Below are positions 50,730-58,846 of a DNA stretch of 64,000 nt, piece after piece (the first letter of the stretch is position 1; each line of letters starts with the position of its first letter). The position numbers and the translations under genes are program-made. The DNA lies in NCBI GenBank assembly GCA_934646835.1, contig CAKUES010000011.1, positions 1-64,000 of the forward strand. The letters run 5' to 3'. This DNA is from an uncultured Coriobacteriales bacterium. GTDB lineage: Bacteria; Actinomycetota; Coriobacteriia; Coriobacteriales; QAMH01. A model generated the notes under the pieces. That model saw nothing but the letters and a program-made list of their open reading frames with translations, had not been told where the DNA came from and did not search any database.

Positions 50730-51434
50730 TTAGGCCTCGGTGTAACCGGACTTGACGGACTCGTCCACGGGGACGCCAGGGCCCATGGTGGTGGAGATGG
50801 AGACGGACTTCACGTACTTACCCTTGGAAGAGGAGGGCTTGACGCGGAGCAGCTCGTCATACAGTGCACCATAGTTCTGAGCAAGAGCCTCAGCGGAGAA
50901 GGACTTCTTGCCGATGATGCAGTGGGCGATACCGTAGCGGTCTGCGCGGTACTCGACCTTGCCACCCTTGAGCTCGTTGACAGCCTTGGTGACGTCCATG
51001 GTGACAGTGCCCAGCTTGGGGTTGGGCATCAGGTTGCGGGGGCCGAGGATCTTGCCAAGGCGGCCGACCTTGGACATCATGTCCGGGGTAGCGACTGCGG
51101 CGTCGAAGTTGATCTCGCCCTTCTGGATCTCTGCAACCAGCTCGTCAGAACCAACGATGTCGGCACCTGCTGCCTCAGCCTCCTTGGCCTTCTCGCCCTC
51201 AGCGAAGACAGCGACACGGACGGTCTTGCCAGTGCCGTTGGGCAGGGAGATGGAGCCGCGGACCTGCTGATCTGCCTGACGGGTATCGATACCCAGGCGG
51301 AAGTGAGCCTCGACGGTCTCATCGTAGTTGGCGAAGGAGATCTCCTGAGCCAGCTTGATAGCTGCCAGCGGAGCGTAGGACTCCTCGGTGACCTTTGCCA
51401 GTGCCTCGTTGTACTTCTTACCGTGCTTTGCCAT
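50730..51434 (-). CDS. rplA: 50S ribosomal protein L1
   Basis: L1 forms the mobile stalk at the E site and in many bacteria represses its own mRNA. The 234-residue chain has MAKHGKKYNEALAKV, HFRLGIDTRQADQQVRGSISLPNGTGK, GPRNLMPNPKLGTVT and GKVEYRADRYGIAHCIIGKKSF, all diagnostic. ATG 51434 follows an AGGAGGTAATGAA site. Last gene of nusG-rplK-rplA before a strong terminator. Confidence 0.98.
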   Translation of the reverse strand: MAKHGKKYNEALAKVTEESYAPLAAIKLAQEISFANYDETVEAHFRLGIDTRQADQQVRGSISLPNGTGKTVRVAVFAEGEKAKEAEAAGADIVGSDELVAEIQKGEINFDAAVATPDMMSKVGRLGKILGPRNLMPNPKLGTVTMDVTKAVNELKGGKVEYRADRYGIAHCIIGKKSFSAEALAQNYGALYDELLRVKPSSSKGKYVKSVSISTTMGPGVPVDESVKSGYTEA

Positions 51435-51514
51435 TTCATTACCTCCTGTGGTAATAGCGGGCGGCTAGCCCTTCCACGTATCTATGCGGGAGTTAAACCC
51501 GCGTGTAACTGAAT

Positions 51515-51940
51515 TTACTCAGCGATCTTGACGCCCATGGAGCGAGCAGTGCCAGCGACGACCTTCTTAGCGGCCTCGATGTCGTTGGCGTTGAGGTCGG
51601 GGAGCTTGATCTCCGCGATCTCGGTGAGCTGCTCCTGGGTCAGGGTACCGGCAACCTCGGTCAGGGAGTTGCCAGCTGCGCTCTCGATGCCCAGAGCCTT
51701 CTTGATCAGGAAGGCCGCGGGAGGAGTCTTGCAGACGAAGTCGAAAGTCTTGTCGTCGTAGACGGTGATCTCGACGGGGACGACAGTGCCCATCTTGTCC
51801 TGCGTAGCAGCGTTGAACGCCTGGCAGAACTGCATGATGTTGACACCCTTAGCACCCAAGGCAGGACCAACGGGGGGAGCCGGGTTGGCCTGGCCAGCGG
51901 GGATCTGAAGCTTAATGAAGCCTTCGATTTCCTTTGCCAT
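51515..51940 (-). CDS. rplK: 50S ribosomal protein L11
   Basis: L11 shapes the GTPase-associated centre and is needed for stringent control. The 141-residue protein starts MAKEIEGFIKLQIPAGQANPAPPVGPALG and has NIMQFCQAFN, and KTPPAAFLIKKALG. ATG 51940 has AGGAT upstream. Sits 132 nt after nusG, a leader with two hairpins. Confidence 0.98.
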   Translation of the reverse strand: MAKEIEGFIKLQIPAGQANPAPPVGPALGAKGVNIMQFCQAFNAATQDKMGTVVPVEITVYDDKTFDFVCKTPPAAFLIKKALGIESAAGNSLTEVAGTLTQEQLTEIAEIKLPDLNANDIEAAKKVVAGTARSMGVKIAE

Positions 51941-51960
51941 TTTCAAATCCTATTCGTGTC

Positions 51961-52048
51961 GTCTGCAAGCCCCAAGCTTGCAGACATGCCTATTCTTGCA
52001 TCTATAGAAAACACGCCAAGGCGAGAAGCCCTCCCCCACATGGGAGGC
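51961..52048 (-). promoter_or_regulatory. Hairpin pair in the rplK leader
   Basis: A 10-bp stem GTCTGCAAGC/GCTTGCAGAC (51961-51985) and a second stem GCCTCCC/GGGAGGGC near 52028-52048 lie between nusG and rplK. They could be the L1-binding or processing site of this operon, as L1 binds its own leader mRNA in other bacteria; no L1 consensus was confirmed. Confidence 0.35.
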
Positions 52049-52072
52049 ACCTAAGCGTGAGTTCTTCCAAAT

Positions 52073-52612
52073 TTAGATCTTGGCCACCTGATCGAAGCTG
52101 AGCTCGACCGGAGTCTCGCGGCCAAAGATGGAGACGAGCACCTTGACCTTTCCTGCGTCTGCATTGACCTCGGAAACAGTGCCGTCGAAATCCGCCAGGG
52201 GGCCGCTGACAACCTTGACGACCATACCCTCGGTAAGGTCCGTCGTCGTCTTGCGAACAGCCTGCTCGGGGTGGACGCGCTTGGTGATCTTTGCGAACTC
52301 CTCGCGCGACAGGGGGACGGGCTGACCCTCGCTGCCAACGAAGCCGGTGACACCGTTGGTGTTGCGAACCAGACCCCAGACGCTCTTATCCTTTTCGAGA
52401 TCCATGCGGATCAAGACATAGCCAGGGAAGACCTTCTTCTCGGAGGTGACACGCTTGCCACCCTCTTTGAGCTCTGTGACTTCCTCAGTCGGGATAAGAA
52501 CCTCGTAAATGACCTTCTCGAGCCCCTTGAGCTTGACCATGTGCTCGATGCCGGTCTTAACCTTGTTCTCGTAACCAGAATAGGTGTGAAGAACGTACCA
52601 TTTCCTAGACAT
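52073..52612 (-). CDS. nusG: Transcription termination/antitermination protein NusG
   Basis: Binds RNA polymerase and couples it to the ribosome or Rho. The 179-residue chain has the N-terminal RNP-like domain (MSRKWYVLHTYSGYENKVKTGIE, VFPGYVLIRMDLEKD, VTGFVGSEGQPVPL) and a C-terminal KOW domain (EGMVVKVVSGPLADFDGTVSEV). Starts 15 nt after secE. Confidence 0.98.
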   Translation of the reverse strand: MSRKWYVLHTYSGYENKVKTGIEHMVKLKGLEKVIYEVLIPTEEVTELKEGGKRVTSEKKVFPGYVLIRMDLEKDKSVWGLVRNTNGVTGFVGSEGQPVPLSREEFAKITKRVHPEQAVRKTTTDLTEGMVVKVVSGPLADFDGTVSEVNADAGKVKVLVSIFGRETPVELSFDQVAKI

Positions 52613-52627
52613 CTACAACTCCTTCTA

Positions 52628-52894
52628 TTACTTGCCGAGACCGGCGAGGGCCTCAAGCGGAATCAGAACGATGTTGTCGATGATTGCGATGAACACGCCG
52701 AAGAAAATCAAGGCACCGACAACGATGAGGCTTGCGTTGACAAGCTCCTTGCGAGTGGGCCAAACCACGCGCTTCATCTCTGCCTTAACTGCCTTGAAGT
52801 AATCCTTGATACGGGTACCCAAGCCCGGCTTTGCAGCCTTGCCGTTCTTACCCTTTTTCTCGGCAGTCTTCTTGTTGTCTTTCTTCTGGGCCAT
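52628..52894 (-). CDS. secE: Protein translocase subunit SecE
   Basis: Small membrane subunit of the SecYEG channel. 88 residues: a lysine-rich N-terminus (1-30), conserved amphipathic YFKAVKAEMKRVVWPTRKE, and one C-terminal span (about 55-78). Between tRNA-Trp and nusG, the classic order. Confidence 0.96.
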   Translation of the reverse strand: MAQKKDNKKTAEKKGKNGKAAKPGLGTRIKDYFKAVKAEMKRVVWPTRKELVNASLIVVGALIFFGVFIAIIDNIVLIPLEALAGLGK

Positions 52895-52969
52895 GTTTAT
52901 CCATTCAGTGCTAGAGGCGAAGACGTCGCCATATCAAATGTCGAGCTATAAAGCTCGACATGAAAGGAC

Positions 52970-53045
52970 TGGCAGGCCAGGTAGGACTCGAACCCACAAC
53001 ATTCGGTTTTGGAGACCGACGCTCTACCATTAGAGCTACTGGCCT
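52970..53045 (-). tRNA. tRNA-Trp (anticodon CCA)
   Basis: Minus-strand cloverleaf: acceptor AGGCCAG/CTGGCCT, anticodon loop CTCCAAA with CCA, T arm TTCGAGT, discriminator G and encoded CCA. Located between rpmG and secE, as in most bacteria. Confidence 0.97.
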
Positions 53046-53073
53046 GTACTAGCAACCTTCTAAGTGTTATAGC

Positions 53074-53223
53074 TTAGCGGGTTTCCTTGTGCAGAGTGTG
53101 ATGACCACACCAGCGGCAGTACTTCTTGAGCTCGATGCGCTCAGGGTTGTTCTGCTTGTTCTTCTTGGTCGTATAGTTACGACGCTTGCACTCGGTGCAA
53201 GCAAGGGTAACCAGAGTACGCAT
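53074..53223 (-). CDS. rpmG: 50S ribosomal protein L33
   Basis: Short 50S protein that contacts tRNA at the E site. The 49-residue product reads MRTLVTLACTECKRRNYTTK and ends CRWCGHHTLHKETR; it is the zinc-binding, four-cysteine form (C-x2-C ... C-x2-C), not the cysteine-less paralog induced by zinc limitation in some species. ATG 53223 follows GGAGGATTTAC. Sits between tuf and tRNA-Trp. Confidence 0.97.
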   Translation of the reverse strand: MRTLVTLACTECKRRNYTTKKNKQNNPERIELKKYCRWCGHHTLHKETR

Positions 53224-53249
53224 TGTAAATCCTCCTACTTGCGCACACA

Positions 53250-53275
53250 AGTCCGACGGCTTTCGCCGTCGGACT
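53250..53275 (-). terminator. Hairpin between tuf and rpmG
   Basis: AGTCCGACGGC faces GCCGTCGGACT around a TTTC loop (11 bp). No strong uridine run after it on the minus strand (TTGTGTGCGC), so partial termination or processing of the tuf transcript is more likely. Confidence 0.6.
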
Positions 53276-53309
53276 GTGCTGTTTGCGCTTCAGTAATCAG
53301 CGAGTAATT

Positions 53310-54506
53310 TTACTCGATGATCTTGGTGACTCGGCCAGAGCCGACGGTGCGGCCACCCTCGCGGATAGCGAACTTGAGGCCCTCTTCCATAGCGATTGCG
53401 TGGATGAGCTCGCCGGTGATTGCGACGTTGTCGCCAGGCATGACCATCTCGACGCCCTCGGGCAGAACGACGGTACCAGTGATGTCAGTGGTACGGAAGT
53501 AGAACTGAGGACGATAGTTGGTGAAGAACGGGGTGTGACGGCCGCCCTCTTCCTTGGTCAGAACGTAGACCTGACCCTCGAACTTGGTGTGAGGGGTGAC
53601 GGAGCCGGGCTTGCAGAGAACCTGGCCGCGCTCGATGTCCTCGCGCTTGGTGCCGCGCAGCAGGATACCGACGTTGTCGCCAGCCTCAGCCTGGTCCAGA
53701 ATCTTGCGGAACATCTCGACGCCAGTGACGACGGTCTTCTGGGTCTCACGGATGCCGATAATCTCGACCTCGTCGTTCATGTGGATGGTACCACGCTCGA
53801 CACGGCCGGTAGCAACGGTGCCACGACCAGTGATGGTGAAGACGTCCTCGATAGCCATCAGGAAGGGCTTGTCGGTGGCGCGCTCGGGAGTGGGGATGTA
53901 CTCATCGACGGTGTCCATGAGCTCCCAAATCTTGTCCTGCCACTCCTTGTCACCCTCGAGTGCCTTGAGTGCGGAACCCTTGATGATGGGGCAGCCCTCG
54001 AAGCCATAGGACTCGAGCAGCTCGGTGACCTCCATCTCGACGAGCTCGATGAGCTCCTCGTCGTCGACCATGTCGCACTTGTTCAGGAAGACGACGATGT
54101 AGGGAACGCCAACCTGGCGAGCCAGCAGGATGTGCTCACGGGTCTGAGCCATCGGGCCGTCGGTAGCAGCGATAACCAGGATTGCGCCGTCCATCTGAGC
54201 AGCACCGGTGATCATGTTCTTGACGTAGTCAGCATGGCCGGGGCAGTCGACGTGTGCGTAGTGACGAGTGTCGGTCTCGTACTCGATGTGAGCAATGGAG
54301 ATCGTAATACCACGCTCGCGCTCCTCGGGAGCCTTGTCGATGTTCTCGAAAGCGGTGAAGTTTGCAGTTGCAGTACCGTGAGAACCGTCGTTAGAAGACA
54401 GGGTCTTGGAGATTGCAGCAGTCAGAGTGGTCTTGCCATGGTCAACGTGACCAATGGTACCAATGTTGACATGCGGCTTAGTGCGCTCAAACTTTTCCTT
54501 TGCCAT
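53310..54506 (-). CDS. tuf: Elongation factor Tu
   Basis: GTPase that delivers aminoacyl-tRNA. The 398-residue chain (ATG 54506 after AAGGAGG; the ATG immediately before is too near) has MAKEKFERTKPHVNIGTIGH, Walker A GHVDHGKTTL, DCPGHADYVKNM, the NKCDMVD and SALKALEG guanine motifs, and the domain 2/3 RGTVATGRVERG and RPQFYFRTTDITGTV. Encoded downstream of four tRNA genes. Confidence 0.99.
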   Translation of the reverse strand: MAKEKFERTKPHVNIGTIGHVDHGKTTLTAAISKTLSSNDGSHGTATANFTAFENIDKAPEERERGITISIAHIEYETDTRHYAHVDCPGHADYVKNMITGAAQMDGAILVIAATDGPMAQTREHILLARQVGVPYIVVFLNKCDMVDDEELIELVEMEVTELLESYGFEGCPIIKGSALKALEGDKEWQDKIWELMDTVDEYIPTPERATDKPFLMAIEDVFTITGRGTVATGRVERGTIHMNDEVEIIGIRETQKTVVTGVEMFRKILDQAEAGDNVGILLRGTKREDIERGQVLCKPGSVTPHTKFEGQVYVLTKEEGGRHTPFFTNYRPQFYFRTTDITGTVVLPEGVEMVMPGDNVAITGELIHAIAMEEGLKFAIREGGRTVGSGRVTKIIE

Positions 54507-54578
54507 CATTCCTCCTTAGTTGCTTACGCATTCCGCGCCCCCGCGGAAGCGGAAGCGACATAGCTAAAATTATACTTG

Positions 54579-54601
54579 CGGCCGCCCATTTTGGGCGGCC
54601 G
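54579..54601 (-). terminator. Hairpin between tRNA-Met and tuf
   Basis: CGGCCGCCCA/TGGGCGGCCG (10 bp) with a TTT loop. The minus strand continues GCAAGTATAATTTTAG, so the hairpin could end the tRNA transcript; TATAAT just after it may be the -10 of tuf, with no good -35. Confidence 0.5.
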
Positions 54602-54610
54602 TTTAAAATC

Positions 54611-54687
54611 TGGTAGCGGCGATGGGACTCGAACCTATGACAACACGGGTATGAACCGTGCGCTCTAACCAACTGAGCTACGCCGCC
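54611..54687 (-). tRNA. tRNA-Met (anticodon CAT)
   Basis: Minus-strand cloverleaf: acceptor GGCGGCG/CGCCGCT (one G-U), D arm GCTC/GAGC, anticodon loop TTCATAC, T arm TTCGAGT, encoded CCA, discriminator A. It pairs at position 1-72, so it is an elongator-type Met or Ile2 (CAU) tRNA, not an initiator. Confidence 0.93.
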
Positions 54688-54731
54688 ATATATAAAGCGG
54701 GACCCTTTGAAGCGGGTCCCGGTTTTAACAA

Positions 54732-54806
54732 TGGAGCCTGTGATCGGATTTGAACCGATGGCCTCTTCCTTACCAAGGAAGTGCTCTACCCCTGAGCTAC
54801 ACAGGC
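54732..54806 (-). tRNA. tRNA-Thr (anticodon GGT)
   Basis: Cloverleaf with acceptor GCCTGTG/CACAGGC, anticodon loop TTGGTAA, T arm TTCAAAT, discriminator T and encoded CCA. Confidence 0.95.
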
Positions 54807-54810
54807 AAAA

Positions 54811-54895
54811 TGGTGGGCGCGCTTGGATTCGAACCAAGGTAGACATAGTCAACGGGTTTACAGCCCGTCCCCTTTAGCCACTCGGGCACACGCCC
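54811..54895 (-). tRNA. tRNA-Tyr (anticodon GTA)
   Basis: Type II tRNA with a long variable arm: acceptor GGGCGTG/CGCGCCC, anticodon loop TGTAAAC, T arm TTCGAAT, encoded CCA and discriminator A. Only 4 nt separate it from tRNA-Thr. Confidence 0.95.
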
Positions 54896-55113
54896 ATTTT
54901 GCACAACGGAAACCTATTCTATAACACTTTCAAGTTGCCAGCTACGAGAATTTTCAAAAACTTTTTCGTGCTCAAAGCTTTGAAACTTCCTGCGCAGCGG
55001 TCGAGAATAATACAGACTTGCGAGGCTCGTGTCAACCGCTTTTTTCAAAATCGGTTAAACGCGTCTGCTTAGTGTCTGCATACCCCGTACGCAACCTTCA
55101 GCGCTACACACTC

Positions 55114-55189
55114 TGGTGCCAGTGGCAGGATTCGAACCCGCAACCATCGCATTACAAGTGCGCTGCTCTACCGTTAGAGCTACACTGGC
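55114..55189 (-). tRNA. tRNA-Thr (anticodon TGT)
   Basis: Cloverleaf with acceptor GCCAGTG/CACTGGC, anticodon loop CTTGTAA, T arm TTCGAAT, encoded CCA. First tRNA of the set leading into tuf, as in the thr-tyr-gly-thr-tufB arrangement of E. coli, here with Met in place of Gly. Confidence 0.95.
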
Positions 55190-55217
55190 ACGCTAAAAGC
55201 GTTTGGCCATGATAGCA

Positions 55218-55769
55218 CTATAATTCGCGGTTTCCTCTGACAAATGCATTTAGTCTTTCAGCAATTTTTGGATCAATGCGTCCCGCGACGGTGTTTTTTG
55301 CGGTGCTACCGGCCCTGTAGCCCTCTTCATGCCACTCTTCCTCGAGGTTCTCGCTCGCATTGGAAAAGCCGGAGGAGGACATTCTCGTCACTCCCCCGCC
55401 AAAGACAGTGGACTGAATCGTGAAGTCCGACGAGACGACAACGACCTCTTTTCCCGCCTCTCTGGCATCGTGCGCGAGGCGCTCGATGACCGTATCGGCG
55501 CTGACGCCTGCAGGAGAGAAGATGACGTCGATGCCGCATACGCGCGTCGGCTTGCCCTTGGATTTGGTGTTACCTGCACCGTCGAAGACGACGGTGCAGT
55601 GGTCAAAGGAGCCCTTCGCCATGAGCGCAGCATCGTTTATGACAGCCTCACGCGCCTTGTTCCATGCGCTGGAGGCCTCGAAATCCTCACCGAGACTCGC
55701 ATAGCGGGTGTTGTTGCGAATGACGTTGTAGCCGTCGACGATCAGCACGACTTTCCTGTCCATTGCCAT
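55218..55769 (-). CDS. YacP-like NYN domain RNA-processing protein
   Basis: YacP (Rae1) is a ribosome-associated endoribonuclease in Firmicutes. The 183-residue product has VVLIVDGYNVIRN with the metal-site Asp, the DHCTVVFDGAG and KEVVVVSSDFTIQ acidic strands of the NYN fold, and the conserved GADT-like SADTVIERL. ATG 55769 (a second ATG is at 55763) lies 8 nt after rlmB. Its place after rlmB and cysS matches Bacillus. A trailing part (EEEWHEEGYRAG..) is helical. Confidence 0.9.
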   Translation of the reverse strand: MAMDRKVVLIVDGYNVIRNNTRYASLGEDFEASSAWNKAREAVINDAALMAKGSFDHCTVVFDGAGNTKSKGKPTRVCGIDVIFSPAGVSADTVIERLAHDAREAGKEVVVVSSDFTIQSTVFGGGVTRMSSSGFSNASENLEEEWHEEGYRAGSTAKNTVAGRIDPKIAERLNAFVRGNREL

Positions 55770-55777
55770 AGCCGGCC

Positions 55778-56743
55778 CTAACCCTCGACAGAGCGGGACT
55801 GGCGCGCCCACTCGTAGGCGATAGCGGTCGTAGCCTGCGCGACGTTGAGGGACTCGACCCTTCCCAGCTGCGGCAGCTTGACCAACAGGTCGCACGCCTC
55901 CAAGGTCAGACGACTCAAGCCATCGCTCTCGCTACCCATCACCAGGCAGACGCGGCCGGACAGCGGGGCATCCCAGATTATGTCATCGGCATGCTCGCTG
56001 GCGCCCACAATCCAGAAGCCCTCCTTCTTGAGAGCCTCGAGGCTCCTCGCGAGGTTTGCCTCCATGGCGATGGGGAGGTGCATGACAGCACCTGCGCTCG
56101 TCTTGTATGCAGCGGTGTTCACGCGCGCGTTTCGCTTGTTGGGGATGAGCACGCCGCTTGCGCCGACAACCTCCGCACTACGGACGATCGCGCCAAAGTT
56201 ACCTGCATCGGTCACGTGATCCGTCGCGATGATGAGGGCGTTCTCCTTGCCGGCTGCAGCCTCGATCAGCTCGCCGAGTGCGGCATAGCGATAGGGTTTG
56301 AGCTGGGCCACGACACCCTGGTGCGCTCCATGGGAGGAGTAAGCATCCAGGGAGGACGCATCCACCACGCGCACCTTGACGCCCTTGCGCTTTGCCTCGT
56401 TTGCCAAGCGGATGATGTTGTCCTCAGCAGAAAGGGAGTTAGATACGTACACGCACTCGATAGGGGCGCCTGTCTCCATGGCCTCCTCGAAGGCGTGTCG
56501 GCCTTCGAGGATGGAGACGTCCTCCCCTGTCTTGATGGCGAGCTTGCGCCCATCATTAAAGCGACCGCGGTCCTGAGCGGGCTTTTGAGAGTAAGCGCGG
56601 GAGGAGCGGGAATCATCCCCGCGCCCGCGTCCGCCCTTGGGGATGTGGTTGTCGCGTCCGTCGCGTCCCTTAGGGGCAAAGGAGTCGCCTTGGTTCTTCT
56701 GCGGTTTGCGACCGGCCTTGCCGGCAGGTTTCCTAGGCGCCAT
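55778..56743 (-). CDS. rlmB: 23S rRNA (guanosine-2'-O-)-methyltransferase, RlmB/TrmH type
   Basis: SpoU-family methyltransferase. The 321-residue chain has a long basic, low-complexity N-terminus (1-70, KPAGKAGRKPQKNQGD), the substrate-binding domain (YVSNSLSAEDNI, VRVVDASSLDAYS) and the knotted C-terminal domain with ATDHVTDAGNFGAIVRSAEVVGA, CLVMGSESDGLSRLT and VESLNVAQATTAIAYEWARQ. It overlaps the cysS stop by 11 nt. Confidence 0.95.
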   Translation of the reverse strand: MAPRKPAGKAGRKPQKNQGDSFAPKGRDGRDNHIPKGGRGRGDDSRSSRAYSQKPAQDRGRFNDGRKLAIKTGEDVSILEGRHAFEEAMETGAPIECVYVSNSLSAEDNIIRLANEAKRKGVKVRVVDASSLDAYSSHGAHQGVVAQLKPYRYAALGELIEAAAGKENALIIATDHVTDAGNFGAIVRSAEVVGASGVLIPNKRNARVNTAAYKTSAGAVMHLPIAMEANLARSLEALKKEGFWIVGASEHADDIIWDAPLSGRVCLVMGSESDGLSRLTLEACDLLVKLPQLGRVESLNVAQATTAIAYEWARQSRSVEG

Positions 56744-58250
56744 AGCTCACTCGCGCTCCCTGAGGAGTGTCCTCGATCGTAAAGCCAAGCCCCGCAAGAC
56801 CATCGCGGACTCCGTCTGCCACAGCCCAGTTCTTCTCCTTGCGCGCGGTGGCGCGGGCATCGAGAAGCGCCTGGACGGCCTCTGCCTTGCTTGTCCCCTC
56901 ATAAGATGCGATCTGCGCCGCAAGCTCGAGAACGGCCTCGGGATAAGAGGCAGATTCATCCTCGTCAGCAGCAGAGACGTCGATGCCAAAGCAGCCCATG
57001 AGGTCAACGATAGCGTTGCGAGCGGCAGCGACGGCAGCAGCATCCGCCTTGGCGATGCTCTTGCCCGCAACCGCGCCGTTGAGCTCTCCGACCAAGGTGA
57101 AGACGCAGCCGAGTGCCTCGGGTGCGTTGAAGTCGTCGTCCATGGCGCGCACGAACTGCTCCTTGGCTGTCTGAGCAGCGGCCGTCAGGGCAGCGTCGTC
57201 GACAGCGCTGTCGCCGTCTTGCGCAACGGAGATAAGCCAATCCGCGTTCTTGACCGCGGTCTCGATACGCGTCAAAGCAGCATCGGCCTCCGCAAGGCGC
57301 GTGTCGCCAAAGACGAGCGGGCTGCGGTAGTGCGTCTGCAGCATCAACATGCGCAGTGCCTCGGGGCGCACGATGTCGAGTGCCTCGTTGAGCAGCAGGA
57401 AGTTGTTCAGGCTCTTAGACATCTTCTCGACTTCGCCGGTCTTCTCATTGGCGATCTGAAGCATGCCGGTGTGCATCCAGTAATTGGCGAAGGTCGTGCT
57501 GTACGCGGCCTCGGACTGGGCGATTTCGTTTTCATGATGGGGAAAGACCAGGTCTCCGCCACCGCCGTGGATGTCGAAGGGAAGGCCCAGATACTTGTGG
57601 CTCATGGCAGAGCACTCGATGTGCCAGCCCGGGCGTCCCTTGCCCCAAGGGCTGTCCCAGCTCGGCTCGCCGGGCTTTGCAGCCTTCCACAAGGCGAAGT
57701 CGAGGGGATCGCGCTTGCGGTCCTCGAGACCCTGGCCGTCGGCGCGCAGCTCGCGATGACCGCCTTCGGCCTCGTCGATGTTGCGACCGGAGAGCTTTCC
57801 ATAAGAGGGGTAGCTGCGCACGGCGAAGTAGACGTCGCCCTCGGCCTCATAGGCGTGACCGCCGTCGATAAGGGTTTGGACGAGCTCGATCATGGAGTCG
57901 ATTTCCTCGGTCGCCTTGGGGCGCACCGTGGGGTCCTCGACGCCTGCACGGCGCATGTCCTCGATGAAGGCCTGGGTGTACTCGGACGCAACCTCGGCCG
58001 CCGAGCGCCCCTCCTCGTTTGCCTTCTTGATGATCTTGTCGTCGACGTCGGTGACGTTTTGGACGAAGGTGACCTCAAGGCCGCTCCACTCGAGGTAGCG
58101 ACGGATGACATCGAAGGAGATGAAGGTACGAGCGTTGCCGATGTGAATGCGGTTGTAGACAGTAGGCCCGCATACATACATGCTGACCTTGCCGGGCTCG
58201 CGGCAAACGAGCTCTTCCTTACGGCGTGTTTGTGTGTTGTATATCTGCAT
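56733..58250 (-). CDS. cysS: Cysteinyl-tRNA synthetase
   Basis: Charges tRNA-Cys. The 505-residue class I synthetase has the zinc Cys in YVCGPTVYNRIHIGN, HIGN, GKGRPGWHIECSAM (second zinc ligand group) and KMSKSLNNFLLLNEALD. Starts MQIYNTQTRRKEE. Overlaps the rlmB start by 11 nt, giving cysS-rlmB-yacP. Confidence 0.97.
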   Translation of the reverse strand: MQIYNTQTRRKEELVCREPGKVSMYVCGPTVYNRIHIGNARTFISFDVIRRYLEWSGLEVTFVQNVTDVDDKIIKKANEEGRSAAEVASEYTQAFIEDMRRAGVEDPTVRPKATEEIDSMIELVQTLIDGGHAYEAEGDVYFAVRSYPSYGKLSGRNIDEAEGGHRELRADGQGLEDRKRDPLDFALWKAAKPGEPSWDSPWGKGRPGWHIECSAMSHKYLGLPFDIHGGGGDLVFPHHENEIAQSEAAYSTTFANYWMHTGMLQIANEKTGEVEKMSKSLNNFLLLNEALDIVRPEALRMLMLQTHYRSPLVFGDTRLAEADAALTRIETAVKNADWLISVAQDGDSAVDDAALTAAAQTAKEQFVRAMDDDFNAPEALGCVFTLVGELNGAVAGKSIAKADAAAVAAARNAIVDLMGCFGIDVSAADEDESASYPEAVLELAAQIASYEGTSKAEAVQALLDARATARKEKNWAVADGVRDGLAGLGFTIEDTPQGARVSYGA

Positions 58251-58361
58251 GAGAACTCCTAGCAGGGTATAGACGTATTCGTCATATTATCGCAGGGAGT
58301 TACACATACAGAAGCTCGCGGGCAGGTTTTAGGCAGACTGGCACCTGCGTGCCGCGGGACC

Positions 58362-58835
58362 CTAACGCTCGAGCAGCGCGACGGCTTGAGCGCTCACACC
58401 CTCTCCACGGCCCTCGTAACCCAGCCACTCCGTCGTCGTCGCCTTGACGCCGATGTTGTCGACGGGAATGTCCAAGGCGGCGGCGATGTTCTTGCGCATC
58501 TGCTCTCGATGCGGGGACATCTTGGGTTCTTGGATCATCAAAACGCTGTCGATGTCGACGATCTTCCAACCGGACTCCTTGACAAGACCGCCGACGCGCT
58601 CGAGGAGCTTGATGCTGTCCGCGCCCTTGTAGGCGGGATCTGTATCGGGAAAGAGCTTGCCGATATCGCCCGCTCGCAATGCGCCGACGAGCGCGTCCAT
58701 GATGGCATGGACCAAGACGTCGGCATCGCTGTGGCCGTCAAGCCCCTTGCTGTAGGGGATGTCGACGCCGCCGATTATGAGCTTGCGTCCCTCTGCGAAT
58801 GCGTGGACGTCGTATCCAAGGCCGATTCTTTGCAA
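58362..58835 (-). CDS. ispF: 2-C-methyl-D-erythritol 2,4-cyclodiphosphate synthase
   Basis: Closes the cyclodiphosphate in the MEP pathway. The 157-residue protein starts MQRIGLGYDVHAFAEGR (metal ligands DVH), with DGHSDADVLVHAIMDALVGAL, FPDTDPAYKGADS and GVKATTTEWLGYEGRGEGV. Located 11 nt downstream of ispD. Confidence 0.97.
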   Translation of the reverse strand: MQRIGLGYDVHAFAEGRKLIIGGVDIPYSKGLDGHSDADVLVHAIMDALVGALRAGDIGKLFPDTDPAYKGADSIKLLERVGGLVKESGWKIVDIDSVLMIQEPKMSPHREQMRKNIAAALDIPVDNIGVKATTTEWLGYEGRGEGVSAQAVALLER

Positions 58836-58846
58836 GGCGGTTGCTC

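Noticed and set aside
53283..54563. Open frame opposite tuf
   Set aside because: Antisense to a complete EF-Tu with its own ribosome binding site.
54560..54580. TATAAT as tuf promoter
   Set aside because: A perfect -10 appears on the minus strand after a hairpin, but no acceptable -35 lies 16-18 nt upstream, so kept only as a remark.
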